From Flavobacteriaceae bacterium (lineage in GTDB: Bacteria; Bacteroidota; Bacteroidia; Flavobacteriales; Flavobacteriaceae), in NCBI GenBank assembly GCA_018669795.1, contig JABHSQ010000015.1:1-64000 (forward strand): a stretch of 64,000 bases of DNA, in the 5' to 3' direction. The notes under the pieces are model-generated. The model was not told the origin of the DNA and ran no database searches. It saw only the letters and a program-made list of their open reading frames with translations. Made by a program: the position numbers and the translations under genes. Shown piece by piece: positions 28,445 to 36,632 of this stretch (within the stretch, counting starts at the first letter, position 1; the number at the start of each line of letters is the position of its first letter).

Positions 28445-28868
28445 ATAGTATTCATAATTTTAATGCTTTTTTTAGAAAGTTGTAAATCGTATAAAAAATG
28501 ATTTTGAAATCATTGTTATTTCAAAATCATTTTTTATAGATGACAAAAAGAAAGAAGCCGGGGAGATAAGTTTAAAAATTATTGATGGATATCATTTTTT
28601 AGTAAGCATCGCTCCAGAAACCAAAGCGGCTAATTTTGAAGACTATAAAACTACTATTACAGAGTCTAGAGTTGATGATTTTCATCATAAAAGTATGTTG
28701 ATGGAAGTTACCTTTACCGATGGGAATACCTATGAATATTTTGGTGTAAATAAAATTTTGTTCAATAAATTTGTGAATAGCAAATCAATTAACAATTTTG
28801 GTAAAAGAAATATATTCAATTCTTTTTTATACAGAAAGTCTAAAAAAGCTGCTGTAACTGTTTATTGA
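28445..28868 (+). pseudogene. Broken lipoprotein gene with a C-terminal KTSC-like domain
   Basis: Two coding-like segments lie in different frames. The first has no proper start but reads IVFIILMLFLESCKSYKK, a lipoprotein signal with lipobox LESC, and stops at TGA 28499-28501. Removing one A from the A6 run at 28493-28498 would join it to the second segment, which runs open to TGA at 28866. That segment contains KSMLMEVTFTDGNTYEYFGV followed by FNKFVNSKSINNF, the pattern of KTSC domains (small lysyl-tRNA-synthetase-associated fold, role unclear). The lost start and the frameshift point to a decayed gene. A sequencing error at the A run would repair only one of the two defects. Confidence 0.5.
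28493..28535. terminator. Long perfect AT-rich hairpin downstream of gapN
   Basis: An 18-bp perfect stem, 28493-28510 with 28518-28535, around the 7-base loop CATTGTT. Each side ends in six A or six T residues, so it can act as an intrinsic terminator in either direction. It lies inside the decayed lipoprotein gene, which may mean it arose after that gene was lost. Confidence 0.6.
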
Positions 28869-28881
28869 ATAAACTTTATGT

Positions 28882-30000
28882 TTAAATAATGGTTGATTGA
28901 CCCAAGTGCATGTTTGTGAAATTAACATTAGTGTCATTAGGATTGTTTATGAAATCTTCAATAAAATCCCCAACTTTAGAAGTAGAAACCATATCTGTTT
29001 TTGTATTTAAATCTGGTGTTGTAATTTCTAACTTTAAAGATTTATCTACAGCTTTCCTAATTAGAGCAGCTTCTTCAAATAGTTGAAAATGATCTAACAA
29101 CATAGCAGCAGATAAAATTGAAGCAATTGGATTGGCAATTCTTTTGCCTGTTGCTTGCGGATAAGATCCGTGAATAGGTTCAAATAAGGCATATTTTTTA
29201 CCTATAGAAGCCGAAGCTAATAAGCCTATAGATCCTCCAATAACACTTGCTTCATCACTAATAATATCTCCAAACATGTTTTCTATAAGAATTACATCAA
29301 ACTGTTTTGGGTTTAAAATCATTTGCATGGCTGCATTGTCTACAAATAAGAAATCTAGTGTAATAGTTGGGTATTCTTTAGCAACCTCTCCAACTACTTT
29401 TCGCCACAACCTAGAGCTTTCTAAAACATTTGCTTTATCTATAAGGGTTACTTTTTTATCTCTGTTTAGAGCAGCTTTAAAAGCCAAATGTGCTATTCTT
29501 TCAATTTCAAACCGACTGTATTGGCATAAATCTGAAGCGGTATTTCCGTCTTCACTCAGATGCTTTTCACCAAAGTAAATTCCGCCTGTTAGTTCTCTGT
29601 ATATACTGATATCTGTTCCCGAAATAATTTCTTTTTTTAACGGAGATTTATCAAAAAGTGCTTCATAAGCTTTTACAGGACGAATGTTGGCAAACAATCC
29701 TAATGATTTTCTTAGTTTTAGCAAACCTTGTTCTGGTCTTACTTTAGCAGACGGATCATTGTCATATTTTGGATGCCCTATAGAACCAAATAAAATGGCA
29801 TCTGTAGCCATGCACAATTCTAATGTTTTGTCTGGTAAAGGATTTCCAGTTGTGTCGATGGCTATAGCACCAACACTGGCCTCTTTGAAAATGAATGTAT
29901 GCTCAAATTCAGAAGCGATCGCTTTTAAAACTTTTATAGCTTCATTGGTTACTTCCGGTCCAATTCCGTCTCCAGGTAATACCGCTATATTTAATTTCAT
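28882..30000 (-). CDS. leuB: 3-isopropylmalate dehydrogenase
   Basis: NAD-dependent oxidative decarboxylation of 3-isopropylmalate in leucine synthesis. 372 residues. Motifs: LPGDGIGPEVTNEA at the N-terminus, the substrate loop RPEQGLLKLRKSLGLFANIRP, ELTGGIYFGEK, and the metal-binding FVDNAAMQMI and ENMFGDIISDEAS segments. It is the last gene of a leuA-leuC-leuD-leuB operon on the minus strand; 46 bases separate it from leuD. The last 20 or so residues (NNPNDTNVNFTNMHLGQST) are a short extension with no known function. Confidence 0.96.
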   Translation of the reverse strand: MKLNIAVLPGDGIGPEVTNEAIKVLKAIASEFEHTFIFKEASVGAIAIDTTGNPLPDKTLELCMATDAILFGSIGHPKYDNDPSAKVRPEQGLLKLRKSLGLFANIRPVKAYEALFDKSPLKKEIISGTDISIYRELTGGIYFGEKHLSEDGNTASDLCQYSRFEIERIAHLAFKAALNRDKKVTLIDKANVLESSRLWRKVVGEVAKEYPTITLDFLFVDNAAMQMILNPKQFDVILIENMFGDIISDEASVIGGSIGLLASASIGKKYALFEPIHGSYPQATGKRIANPIASILSAAMLLDHFQLFEEAALIRKAVDKSLKLEITTPDLNTKTDMVSTSKVGDFIEDFINNPNDTNVNFTNMHLGQSTII

Positions 30001-30046
30001 TTTTTTAGTTGTTCCGGTTAAAAACGGAAATATAATATTTTTAAAT

Positions 30047-30643
30047 TTATTTTAATTGTACTCTTTGTGCTTCAAAAGCCTCAATCATTTCTTTTTTACT
30101 TAACAGATAATCTATGTCATCATAGCCGTTAATCATACATGTTTTTTTGTATGAGTCAATTTCAAAGCTTTCAGAAACACTTTTTTCTAAAAGCGAGATT
30201 GTTTGATTTTCTAAATCAACTTCAATTTCAGTTGCTGGATTCTCCTGAACAGTTTTCATCAAAACAGCTAAAAAAGTAGGTGATACCTGTAAAGGCAAAA
30301 GCCCGTTGTTTAGTGCATTTCCTTTAAAGATGTCTGCAAAAAAACTAGAAATAATTACCTTAAAACCATAGCCAACAAGTGCCCAGGCAGCATGTTCCCT
30401 GCTAGAACCACATCCAAAATTATCTCCTGCTATTAATATATTTCCTGAGTAGGAAGTATTGTTTAATGAAAATTCAGTATTTAATTCTCCATTCTTATCA
30501 AACCTCCAATCTCTAAACACATTATCTCCAAAACCTTTTTTATCGGTAGCCTTTAAAAAACGAGCTGGAATAATTTGATCTGTATCAACATTTTCTATGG
30601 CTAACGGAATTGCCTTCGATGTTATTTTTATAAACTTTTCCAT
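30047..30643 (-). CDS. leuD: 3-isopropylmalate dehydratase small subunit
   Basis: 198 residues; swivelling domain of isopropylmalate isomerase. [13 protein letters not shown] (about residues 18-30) and [15 protein letters not shown] (about 74-88) are the standard signatures. It overlaps leuC by one base, giving a tightly coupled LeuCD pair in equal amounts. Confidence 0.96.
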   Translation of the reverse strand: MEKFIKITSKAIPLAIENVDTDQIIPARFLKATDKKGFGDNVFRDWRFDKNGELNTEFSLNNTSYSGNILIAGDNFGCGSSREHAAWALVGYGFKVIISSFFADIFKGNALNNGLLPLQVSPTFLAVLMKTVQENPATEIEVDLENQTISLLEKSVSESFEIDSYKKTCMINGYDDIDYLLSKKEMIEAFEAQRVQLK

Positions 30644-32025
30644 TAATTTAAATGTTTAGTAATGTCAATAATTCTTCCTTCAATGGCTGTAGCTGCAGCA
30701 ACTAAAGGACTTGCTAGAATTGTCCTAGATCCTTGTCCTTGTCTGCCTTCAAAGTTTCTGTTAGAAGTAGAAACGCAATATTCACCTTTGGGTATTTTGT
30801 CATCATTCATTGCTAAACAAGCAGAGCAACCTGGCTGTCTTAGTTCAAAACCTGCTTCAACAAAAATATCTTTTAATCCTTCTTCAATAATTTGATTTTC
30901 TACCTGTTTACTTCCAGGAACTAACCATGCGGTCACATTAGAGGCTTTTTGTTTACCTTTAATATAGTTAGCAGCAACTCTAAAATCTTCAATTCTAGAA
31001 TTGGTACAGCTCCCTATAAATACATAATTTATAGGTTGATTAATTAAAGAAGCTCCTACTTCAAAATTCATATATTCCAATGATTTTTTGAAAGAAGCAT
31101 TTTCGTTTACAGGAATAGTTTCTGTAATCTTAATTCCCATTCCGGGATTGGTTCCATAGGTAAGCATTGGCTCAATATCTGCTGCATCAAAAGTATATTC
31201 TTGATCAAAAATAGCATCATTATCTGAAGGTAATGTATTCCAGTAGGCTACTTTTTTATCAAATTCAATTCCTTTAGGAGCAAATTTTCTTCCTTTAATA
31301 TAGTTGTAAGTAGTTTCATCTGGAGCTATCATTCCTCCACGTGCACCCATTTCTATACTCATGTTACAAACAGTCATTCTTCCTTCCATGCTCATGTTTT
31401 TAAAAACATCTCCAGCATATTCACAAAAATACCCAGTACCAGAGTTGGTACCTAGTTTAGAAATGATGTAAAGAATTACATCTTTTGAAAGCACCCCTTT
31501 GTGTAGCTCTCCGTTAACAGTCACTCGTAAATTTTTTGGTTTTGTTAGTAGTAAGCACTGACTTGCAAAAACCTGTGCTACCTGGCTAGTGCCAATGCCA
31601 AAGGCTATAGCGCCAAAAGCACCATGTGTTGAGGTGTGGCTATCCCCGCAAACCATAGTCATTCCTGGCTGTGTAATTCCTAACTCAGGAGCCATCACAT
31701 GAACAATTCCATTGTATTGATGCCCTAATTGGTACAAGGTAATATTGTTGTCTATGCAGTTTGTATACAGTTGATCTAATTGATTTTTTGATAAAGTATC
31801 TTTAATTGGCAAATGTTGATTTATTGTTGGAGTATTATGATCTGCCGTTGCAACAATTTGATTGGGTCTAAACACAGGTATAGATCGTTCTTTTAACTCA
31901 TTAAAAGCTTGCGGACTTGTTACTTCATGTATTAAGTGTTTATCTATATACAATACTTGTGGGCCATTTTTAATAGTATCTATCAAGTGATGATCCCATA
32001 TTTTATCGAAAAGTGTTTGTCCCAT
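30643..32025 (-). CDS. leuC: 3-isopropylmalate dehydratase large subunit
   Basis: Aconitase-family 4Fe-4S enzyme, 460 residues. The iron-sulfur cysteines lie in IGSCTNSR (about 338-345) and [11 protein letters not shown] (about 397-407). [21 protein letters not shown] is the substrate/cluster segment. With LeuD it isomerises 2- to 3-isopropylmalate. Between leuA (33 bases upstream) and leuD. Confidence 0.96.
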   Translation of the reverse strand: MGQTLFDKIWDHHLIDTIKNGPQVLYIDKHLIHEVTSPQAFNELKERSIPVFRPNQIVATADHNTPTINQHLPIKDTLSKNQLDQLYTNCIDNNITLYQLGHQYNGIVHVMAPELGITQPGMTMVCGDSHTSTHGAFGAIAFGIGTSQVAQVFASQCLLLTKPKNLRVTVNGELHKGVLSKDVILYIISKLGTNSGTGYFCEYAGDVFKNMSMEGRMTVCNMSIEMGARGGMIAPDETTYNYIKGRKFAPKGIEFDKKVAYWNTLPSDNDAIFDQEYTFDAADIEPMLTYGTNPGMGIKITETIPVNENASFKKSLEYMNFEVGASLINQPINYVFIGSCTNSRIEDFRVAANYIKGKQKASNVTAWLVPGSKQVENQIIEEGLKDIFVEAGFELRQPGCSACLAMNDDKIPKGEYCVSTSNRNFEGRQGQGSRTILASPLVAAATAIEGRIIDITKHLN

Positions 32026-32058
32026 ATTTTTTTCCGATAAGCCGGAAATATTTTATAA

Positions 32059-33234
32059 TTAAGCGGATAAAATTTGTTTAGAGATGGCAGTTGATTCTAT
32101 GATTTGATGAATATCTTCATCATTGACTTCTTTCTTTTGGTCTGCAAAATTTAAAAAACTAGCATAAACAATATCTAACTGTAATTTCGTTAATTCGTAA
32201 CCTACATTTTTTGCTTTATAGGCCAAAGCTGCTCTACCACTTCTTGCAGTTAAAATAATTGCAGATTGAGTAACTCCAACATCTTTAGGATTGATTATTT
32301 CATAAGTTTCACGGTTCTTAATCACACCATCTTGATGAATTCCAGAACTATGAGCAAAAGCATTGGCTCCAACAATTGCTTTGTTTGGTTGGGAATAAAC
32401 TCCCATACTATCACTTACCAATTGACTTATTCTATACAAATATTGTGTATTTATATTGGTATCTAAATTTAAATAAGGGTGTTGTTTTAAAATCATGACA
32501 ACTTCTTCTAGGGCTGTATTTCCAGCACGCTCACCAATTCCGTTAATTGTACACTCTATTTGACGAGCTCCATTTATGATAGCTTCAATAGAATTGGCAG
32601 TTGCTAATCCTAAATCGTTATGACAATGACATGAAAGAATAGCATGCTCTATTCCTTTTACATTTTCTTTTAGGTACTTTATTTTTGCGCCATATTCACT
32701 TGGTAAACAATAACCTGTTGTATCAGGAATATTTAAAACGGTAGCTCCGGCTTTGATGGCTTGTTCGCAAACTCTTGCTAAAAATTTATTATCTGTTCTT
32801 CCAGCATCCTCAGCATAAAACTCAACATCTTCAACAAATGATTTTGCATATTTTACAGCTTCATAAGCTCTGTATAAAATATCCTCTTTATTTGAATTAA
32901 ATTTGTATTTAATGTGTGATTCAGAAGTTCCAATACCAGTATGTATTCTTGGTTTTTTTGCAAAACGTAGCGCTTCAGCTGCAACTTCAATATCTTTTTT
33001 TACAGCTCTAGTAAGCCCACAAACAGTTGCATTTTTTACCATTTTTGAAATAGCTTCAACAGATTTAAAATCACCAGGACTAGAAACAGGAAAACCAGCT
33101 TCAATAACATCTACCCCTAGTAAATCTAATTGTTTTGCAATAACTAGTTTTTGTTGGGTGTTTAATTTACAGCCTGGAACTTGTTCTCCATCACGTAAGG
33201 TTGTGTCAAAAATTTTAATATTACTCGAGGACAT
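32059..33234 (-). CDS. leuA: 2-isopropylmalate synthase, short form
   Basis: Condenses acetyl-CoA with 2-oxoisovalerate, the first committed step to leucine. 391 residues. The TIM-barrel motifs are present: [31 protein letters not shown], and the metal ligands in [29 protein letters not shown]-like sequence appears as [15 protein letters not shown], and [11 protein letters not shown] follows. The C-terminal leucine-sensing domain of the 510-residue enzymes is missing, so the usual allosteric inhibition by leucine is not expected. First gene of the leu operon. I looked for a Leu-rich leader in the 148 bases upstream and found none. Confidence 0.94.
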   Translation of the reverse strand: MSSSNIKIFDTTLRDGEQVPGCKLNTQQKLVIAKQLDLLGVDVIEAGFPVSSPGDFKSVEAISKMVKNATVCGLTRAVKKDIEVAAEALRFAKKPRIHTGIGTSESHIKYKFNSNKEDILYRAYEAVKYAKSFVEDVEFYAEDAGRTDNKFLARVCEQAIKAGATVLNIPDTTGYCLPSEYGAKIKYLKENVKGIEHAILSCHCHNDLGLATANSIEAIINGARQIECTINGIGERAGNTALEEVVMILKQHPYLNLDTNINTQYLYRISQLVSDSMGVYSQPNKAIVGANAFAHSSGIHQDGVIKNRETYEIINPKDVGVTQSAIILTARSGRAALAYKAKNVGYELTKLQLDIVYASFLNFADQKKEVNDEDIHQIIESTAISKQILSA

Positions 33235-33382
33235 TTTCTATACTTTTGTTTTCTTATTAGAGTACTAATGTATATTTTAGAATACTGTAAGCATTGTGTT
33301 ATTAGTATTAAATTACGATGTTCAAATTAAATATCGATTTTTAATATATTAAAAATCAATAAATTGTAATCATTATTTAAAG

Positions 33383-34930
33383 ATGGCTAAAGAACAAAAA
33401 GATAATTTATTTTTATTAATTAAGTCATTAACTAAATCTGAAAAGCGCCAATTTAAGCTCTATGTAGGAAGAATAGATGGGAATACAGAGTCCAAATTTT
33501 TAAACTTATTTACTGTTTTAGAAAAGTTACCTGCCTATGATGAAGCGTTAATTTTAAAAATGGGAATTGTCAATAAACAGCAATTGGCCAATGTAAAAAC
33601 CCATTTATATAAGCAGATTCTTATTAGCTTAAAATTAAATCCCTCCCATCAAAATATTAGATCTAAAATTAGAGAACAATTAGATTTTGCATCTATACTA
33701 TACCATAAAGGCCTGTATAGGCAAAGCCTTTCTATTTTGGATAAGGCAAAAGCTATAGCTATTCAAAACGAAGAAAAAAATTTAGCTTATGAAATTGTTG
33801 AATTAGAGAAAGTAATTGAATCGCAATACATAACGAGGAGCATCAGTACAAGAGCAGATGAACTAACTTACCAAGCAAGTGAGTTAAGCGAACTAAATAG
33901 TATTGCAAGTAATTTGTCAAATTTATCTTTACAACTGTATAGTTTTATTTTGCAATCGGGTTATGTTAAAAATGATGAAGAACGTAAAAAAATAACCGAA
34001 TATTTTAAAAAATATTTACCTGAAGTACATTTAAATAATATGGGGTTTCGCGAGAAATTATGGTTGTATAAAGCCTATTTATGGTATAGTTTTTTAATGC
34101 AAGACTTTCTAAATTGCTATAAGTATTCATTAAAATGGGTGAATTTATTTTACAAAAATCCAAAAATGATTAATTTGAATCCTGTCTTTTTTTTAAAAGG
34201 AAATAATTACTTACTAGAATCTTTGTTTTTTGCAAAAAACAAAAAAAAATTTGAAATAACACTTGCAGATTTTGAAGATTTAATAGTAAGTAAAACCTTT
34301 CCTAAGGATGAAAATATAGAAGCATTGTCTTTTCTTTATTTAAATTTAAATAAAACAAATATTCATCTTATCGATGGTAGTTTTGAGGATGGGTTAGTTA
34401 TAATTCCGTCTATTGAATCCAATTTGAAATATTTTAAAAGTAGAATAGATGAGCATTACATTATGACTTTCTATTATAAGTTTGCATGCCTTCATTTTGG
34501 TGCAGGAAATAATAAGAAATGCATTGAATATTTAGAAAAAATAATTTCAAATAAATCCCTTTCTATAAGGAAAGATTTACTTTGCTTTTCTAGAATATTA
34601 AATTTATTCGCACATTATGAGGCGGGATTAGATTATCATTTTGAGACTCTTTTAAAGAGTACCTATAAATTTTTAATTAAAATGGACGATTTGTATGAGG
34701 TACAACGAGAAATGATAAAATTTATAAAAGGATTGCAAAATATTTATCCTCACGATATCAAAAAGGCATTTAAAAGCCTTCATGAAACATTGAAAAAATA
34801 CGAAAATCATCCTTATGAACGAAGAGCTTTTTTGTATTTAGATATAATTTCTTGGCTGGAAAGCAAAATAGATAATATACCAGTAGCTCAAGTAATTAAA
34901 ACTAAATATAAGGCTAATTTAAATAAATAA
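33383..34930 (+). CDS. Helical-repeat (TPR-like) protein of unknown function
   Basis: 515 residues, no signal peptide and no membrane segment, so probably cytoplasmic. The N-terminal 100 residues are a conserved-looking block (LFLLIKSLTKSEKRQFKLY, then LANVKTHLYKQILISLKL). The rest is built of antiparallel helix pairs of TPR type, such as ASILYHKGLYRQSLSILDKA at about 112-131 and HFGAGNNKKCIEYLEKII at about 373-390. I recognise the layout as that of a protein common in Flavobacteriia, but know no function for it. It is divergent from leuA across 148 bases and upstream of the methionine locus; neither neighbour explains it. Confidence 0.65.
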   Translation: MAKEQKDNLFLLIKSLTKSEKRQFKLYVGRIDGNTESKFLNLFTVLEKLPAYDEALILKMGIVNKQQLANVKTHLYKQILISLKLNPSHQNIRSKIREQLDFASILYHKGLYRQSLSILDKAKAIAIQNEEKNLAYEIVELEKVIESQYITRSISTRADELTYQASELSELNSIASNLSNLSLQLYSFILQSGYVKNDEERKKITEYFKKYLPEVHLNNMGFREKLWLYKAYLWYSFLMQDFLNCYKYSLKWVNLFYKNPKMINLNPVFFLKGNNYLLESLFFAKNKKKFEITLADFEDLIVSKTFPKDENIEALSFLYLNLNKTNIHLIDGSFEDGLVIIPSIESNLKYFKSRIDEHYIMTFYYKFACLHFGAGNNKKCIEYLEKIISNKSLSIRKDLLCFSRILNLFAHYEAGLDYHFETLLKSTYKFLIKMDDLYEVQREMIKFIKGLQNIYPHDIKKAFKSLHETLKKYENHPYERRAFLYLDIISWLESKIDNIPVAQVIKTKYKANLNK

Positions 34931-35026
34931 AATGCACTAGTGAAAAATAAAAAGACAAAAAAGCTTGCTTATTAACTTTTTGTGACTGAATATTTGTAAT
35001 TCAAAGTTCAAACACTTATTGAAACT

Positions 35027-35140
35027 GTTATCAAGAAAGGCGGAGGGATTAGACCCTTTGATGCCTTAGCAACCCTTTATTCGTAAAGAAGGTGCTAAAT
35101 TCTACTTTTTTACTGGTTTTCCAGTAACTAGATAGATAAC
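35027..35140 (+). ncRNA. SAM-I (S-box) riboswitch aptamer
   Basis: P1 is formed by GTTATC (35027-35032) and GATAAC (35135-35140). Between them are the invariant S-box elements: AGAAAGGCGGAGGGA (35034-35048), GACCC and TTTGATGCC, GCAACCC at 35069-35075, and GGTGCTAAATTC (35091-35102). This architecture binds S-adenosylmethionine. The gene directly downstream is metY, followed by the MetX-AK-HSD fusion, so SAM would switch off methionine synthesis from aspartate. A possible promoter (TTG 34965-34967, near-consensus AATATTTG 34989-34996) lies at a suitable distance upstream. Confidence 0.92.
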
Positions 35141-35143
35141 CAA

Positions 35144-35228
35144 ATAGAAATTACTTTCAGTAATTTCTATATATTCTTAATAACATTTTTTTTTAAAGTT
35201 ACGTCGTTTACGACGTATTTTGACTTTT
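35144..35228 (+). terminator. Expression platform of the SAM riboswitch
   Basis: Two hairpins follow the aptamer. ATAGAAATTAC/GTAATTTCTAT (35144-35154 with 35160-35170) is a perfect 11-bp stem without an immediate T run; its 5' side begins close to the 3' strand of P1. TACGTCG/CGACGTA (35200-35206 with 35211-35217, loop TTTA) is followed by ATTTTGACTTTT and looks like the intrinsic terminator. Which stem competes with P1 cannot be settled by eye. Confidence 0.6.
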
Positions 35229-35264
35229 GATTTAATCAATTTATTAATTCAAAATTAAAAAAAA

Positions 35265-36557
35265 ATGAGCACACAAAAATTTGCAACCAATGCATTGCAT
35301 GCTGGACACGATGTCCAAAAAACAGGAGGAACAAGAGCGGTTCCTATTTATCAATCTACAGCTTACGTATTTAATGATTCGGATCATGCGGCAAATTTAT
35401 TTGCATTGGCAGAACCTGGAAACATTTATACCCGAATTAACAATCCAACAAATGATATTTTAGAACAACGATTAGCTGCATTAGAAGGTGGAATTGCAGC
35501 CGTTGTTACCGCTTCTGGTACAGCTGCAATAGCAACAACGTTATTGACCTTGTTAAAAGCTGGAGATCATATTGTAGCTTCTAATAGTTTGTATGGAGGC
35601 TCTTATAATTTATTAAATGTTACCCTACCAAGACACGGAATTATAACAACTTTTGTAGATCCGTCAAACCCAGAAAATTTTAAAAATGCAGCACAAGATA
35701 ACACCCGTATATTTTTTATTGAATCCCTAGGAAATCCTAAGCTAGATGTCTTAGATATTGAAGCAATATCAACTGAAGCAAAAGCATCTAAAGTACCTTT
35801 AATCGTTGATAATACTGTAGCTACACCATCATTATTGAATCCGATAAAATATGGTGCAAACATTGTAATTCATTCGCTTACAAAATACATCAATGGCAAT
35901 GGTACCGCATTAGGAGGGGCAATTATTGATGCAGGAACTTTTAATTGGGCAAATGGGAAATTTCCAGAATTTACTGAGCCATCAGCTGGTTATCACGGCT
36001 TGGTATACAATGAGGTATTGAAAGAAGCTGCTTTTATTGCTAAGGTTAGAATTGAAGGATTGAGAGATTACGGCGCAGCGTTAAGTCCGTTTAATGCTTT
36101 TCAAATTATTCAAGGATTAGAAACATTAGAAATTAGAATCAAACAGCATAGTAAAAATGCATTGGCATTGGCAAGGTGGTTAGAGTATCAAAAAGAAGTT
36201 GTTTGGGTAAATTATCCGGGATTGGAAACAAGTAAATATAAATTATTAGCTGACGTATATTTACCTAAAGGACAAAGTGGAATTGTAACTTTTGGCGTAA
36301 AAGGCGGATTTGAATCAGCAAAAATAATTGCAGATACTACAAAATTATTCTCGCTATTGGCCAATATTGGAGATACAAAATCATTGATTATTCATCCTGC
36401 AAGTACAACACATCAACAATTAACAAATGGGCAACAGGAAGCAACTGGAGTAACCAAAGATTTAATTCGTTTGTCAGTTGGATTGGAAGATATTGATGAC
36501 TTAAAAGCAGATTTGCAAGCGGCATTTTCGAAAATTTCAAATGAAGTATTGGTTTAA
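35265..36557 (+). CDS. metY: O-acetylhomoserine sulfhydrylase (aminocarboxypropyltransferase)
   Basis: PLP-dependent Cys/Met metabolism enzyme that makes homocysteine from O-acetylhomoserine and sulfide. 430 residues, the length typical of MetY rather than MetB or MetC. Signatures: YTRINNPTNDILEQRLAALE, the PLP lysine in HSLTKYINGNGTALGG, and LGDTKSLIIHPASTTH-like sequence (here IGDTKSLIIHPASTTHQQL). It lies under a SAM-I riboswitch and 75 bases upstream of the gene that makes its substrate, which supports the O-acetylhomoserine route with direct sulfhydrylation. Confidence 0.94.
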   Translation: MSTQKFATNALHAGHDVQKTGGTRAVPIYQSTAYVFNDSDHAANLFALAEPGNIYTRINNPTNDILEQRLAALEGGIAAVVTASGTAAIATTLLTLLKAGDHIVASNSLYGGSYNLLNVTLPRHGIITTFVDPSNPENFKNAAQDNTRIFFIESLGNPKLDVLDIEAISTEAKASKVPLIVDNTVATPSLLNPIKYGANIVIHSLTKYINGNGTALGGAIIDAGTFNWANGKFPEFTEPSAGYHGLVYNEVLKEAAFIAKVRIEGLRDYGAALSPFNAFQIIQGLETLEIRIKQHSKNALALARWLEYQKEVVWVNYPGLETSKYKLLADVYLPKGQSGIVTFGVKGGFESAKIIADTTKLFSLLANIGDTKSLIIHPASTTHQQLTNGQQEATGVTKDLIRLSVGLEDIDDLKADLQAAFSKISNEVLV

Positions 36558-36632
36558 ATAAATATCACTTTGTTTGCAGTCGAAAGGTTAAAGAGGTAAG
36601 GACTGTAATCAACTTGACAATATAAAAATAAG

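Noticed and set aside
28540-28569. ATG start inside the KTSC remnant
   Set aside because: The ATG at 28540 is in another frame and stops after nine codons, so it cannot start the KTSC-domain segment.
33235-33382. Possible leu leader peptide upstream of leuA
   Set aside because: Short ORFs on the minus strand have few Leu codons and there is no terminator hairpin, so attenuation is not supported.
34961-34982. Hairpin AAAAAG...CTTTTT after the TPR gene
   Set aside because: Only six A-T rich pairs with a 12-base loop; too weak to call a terminator, and it overlaps the likely promoter of the riboswitch.
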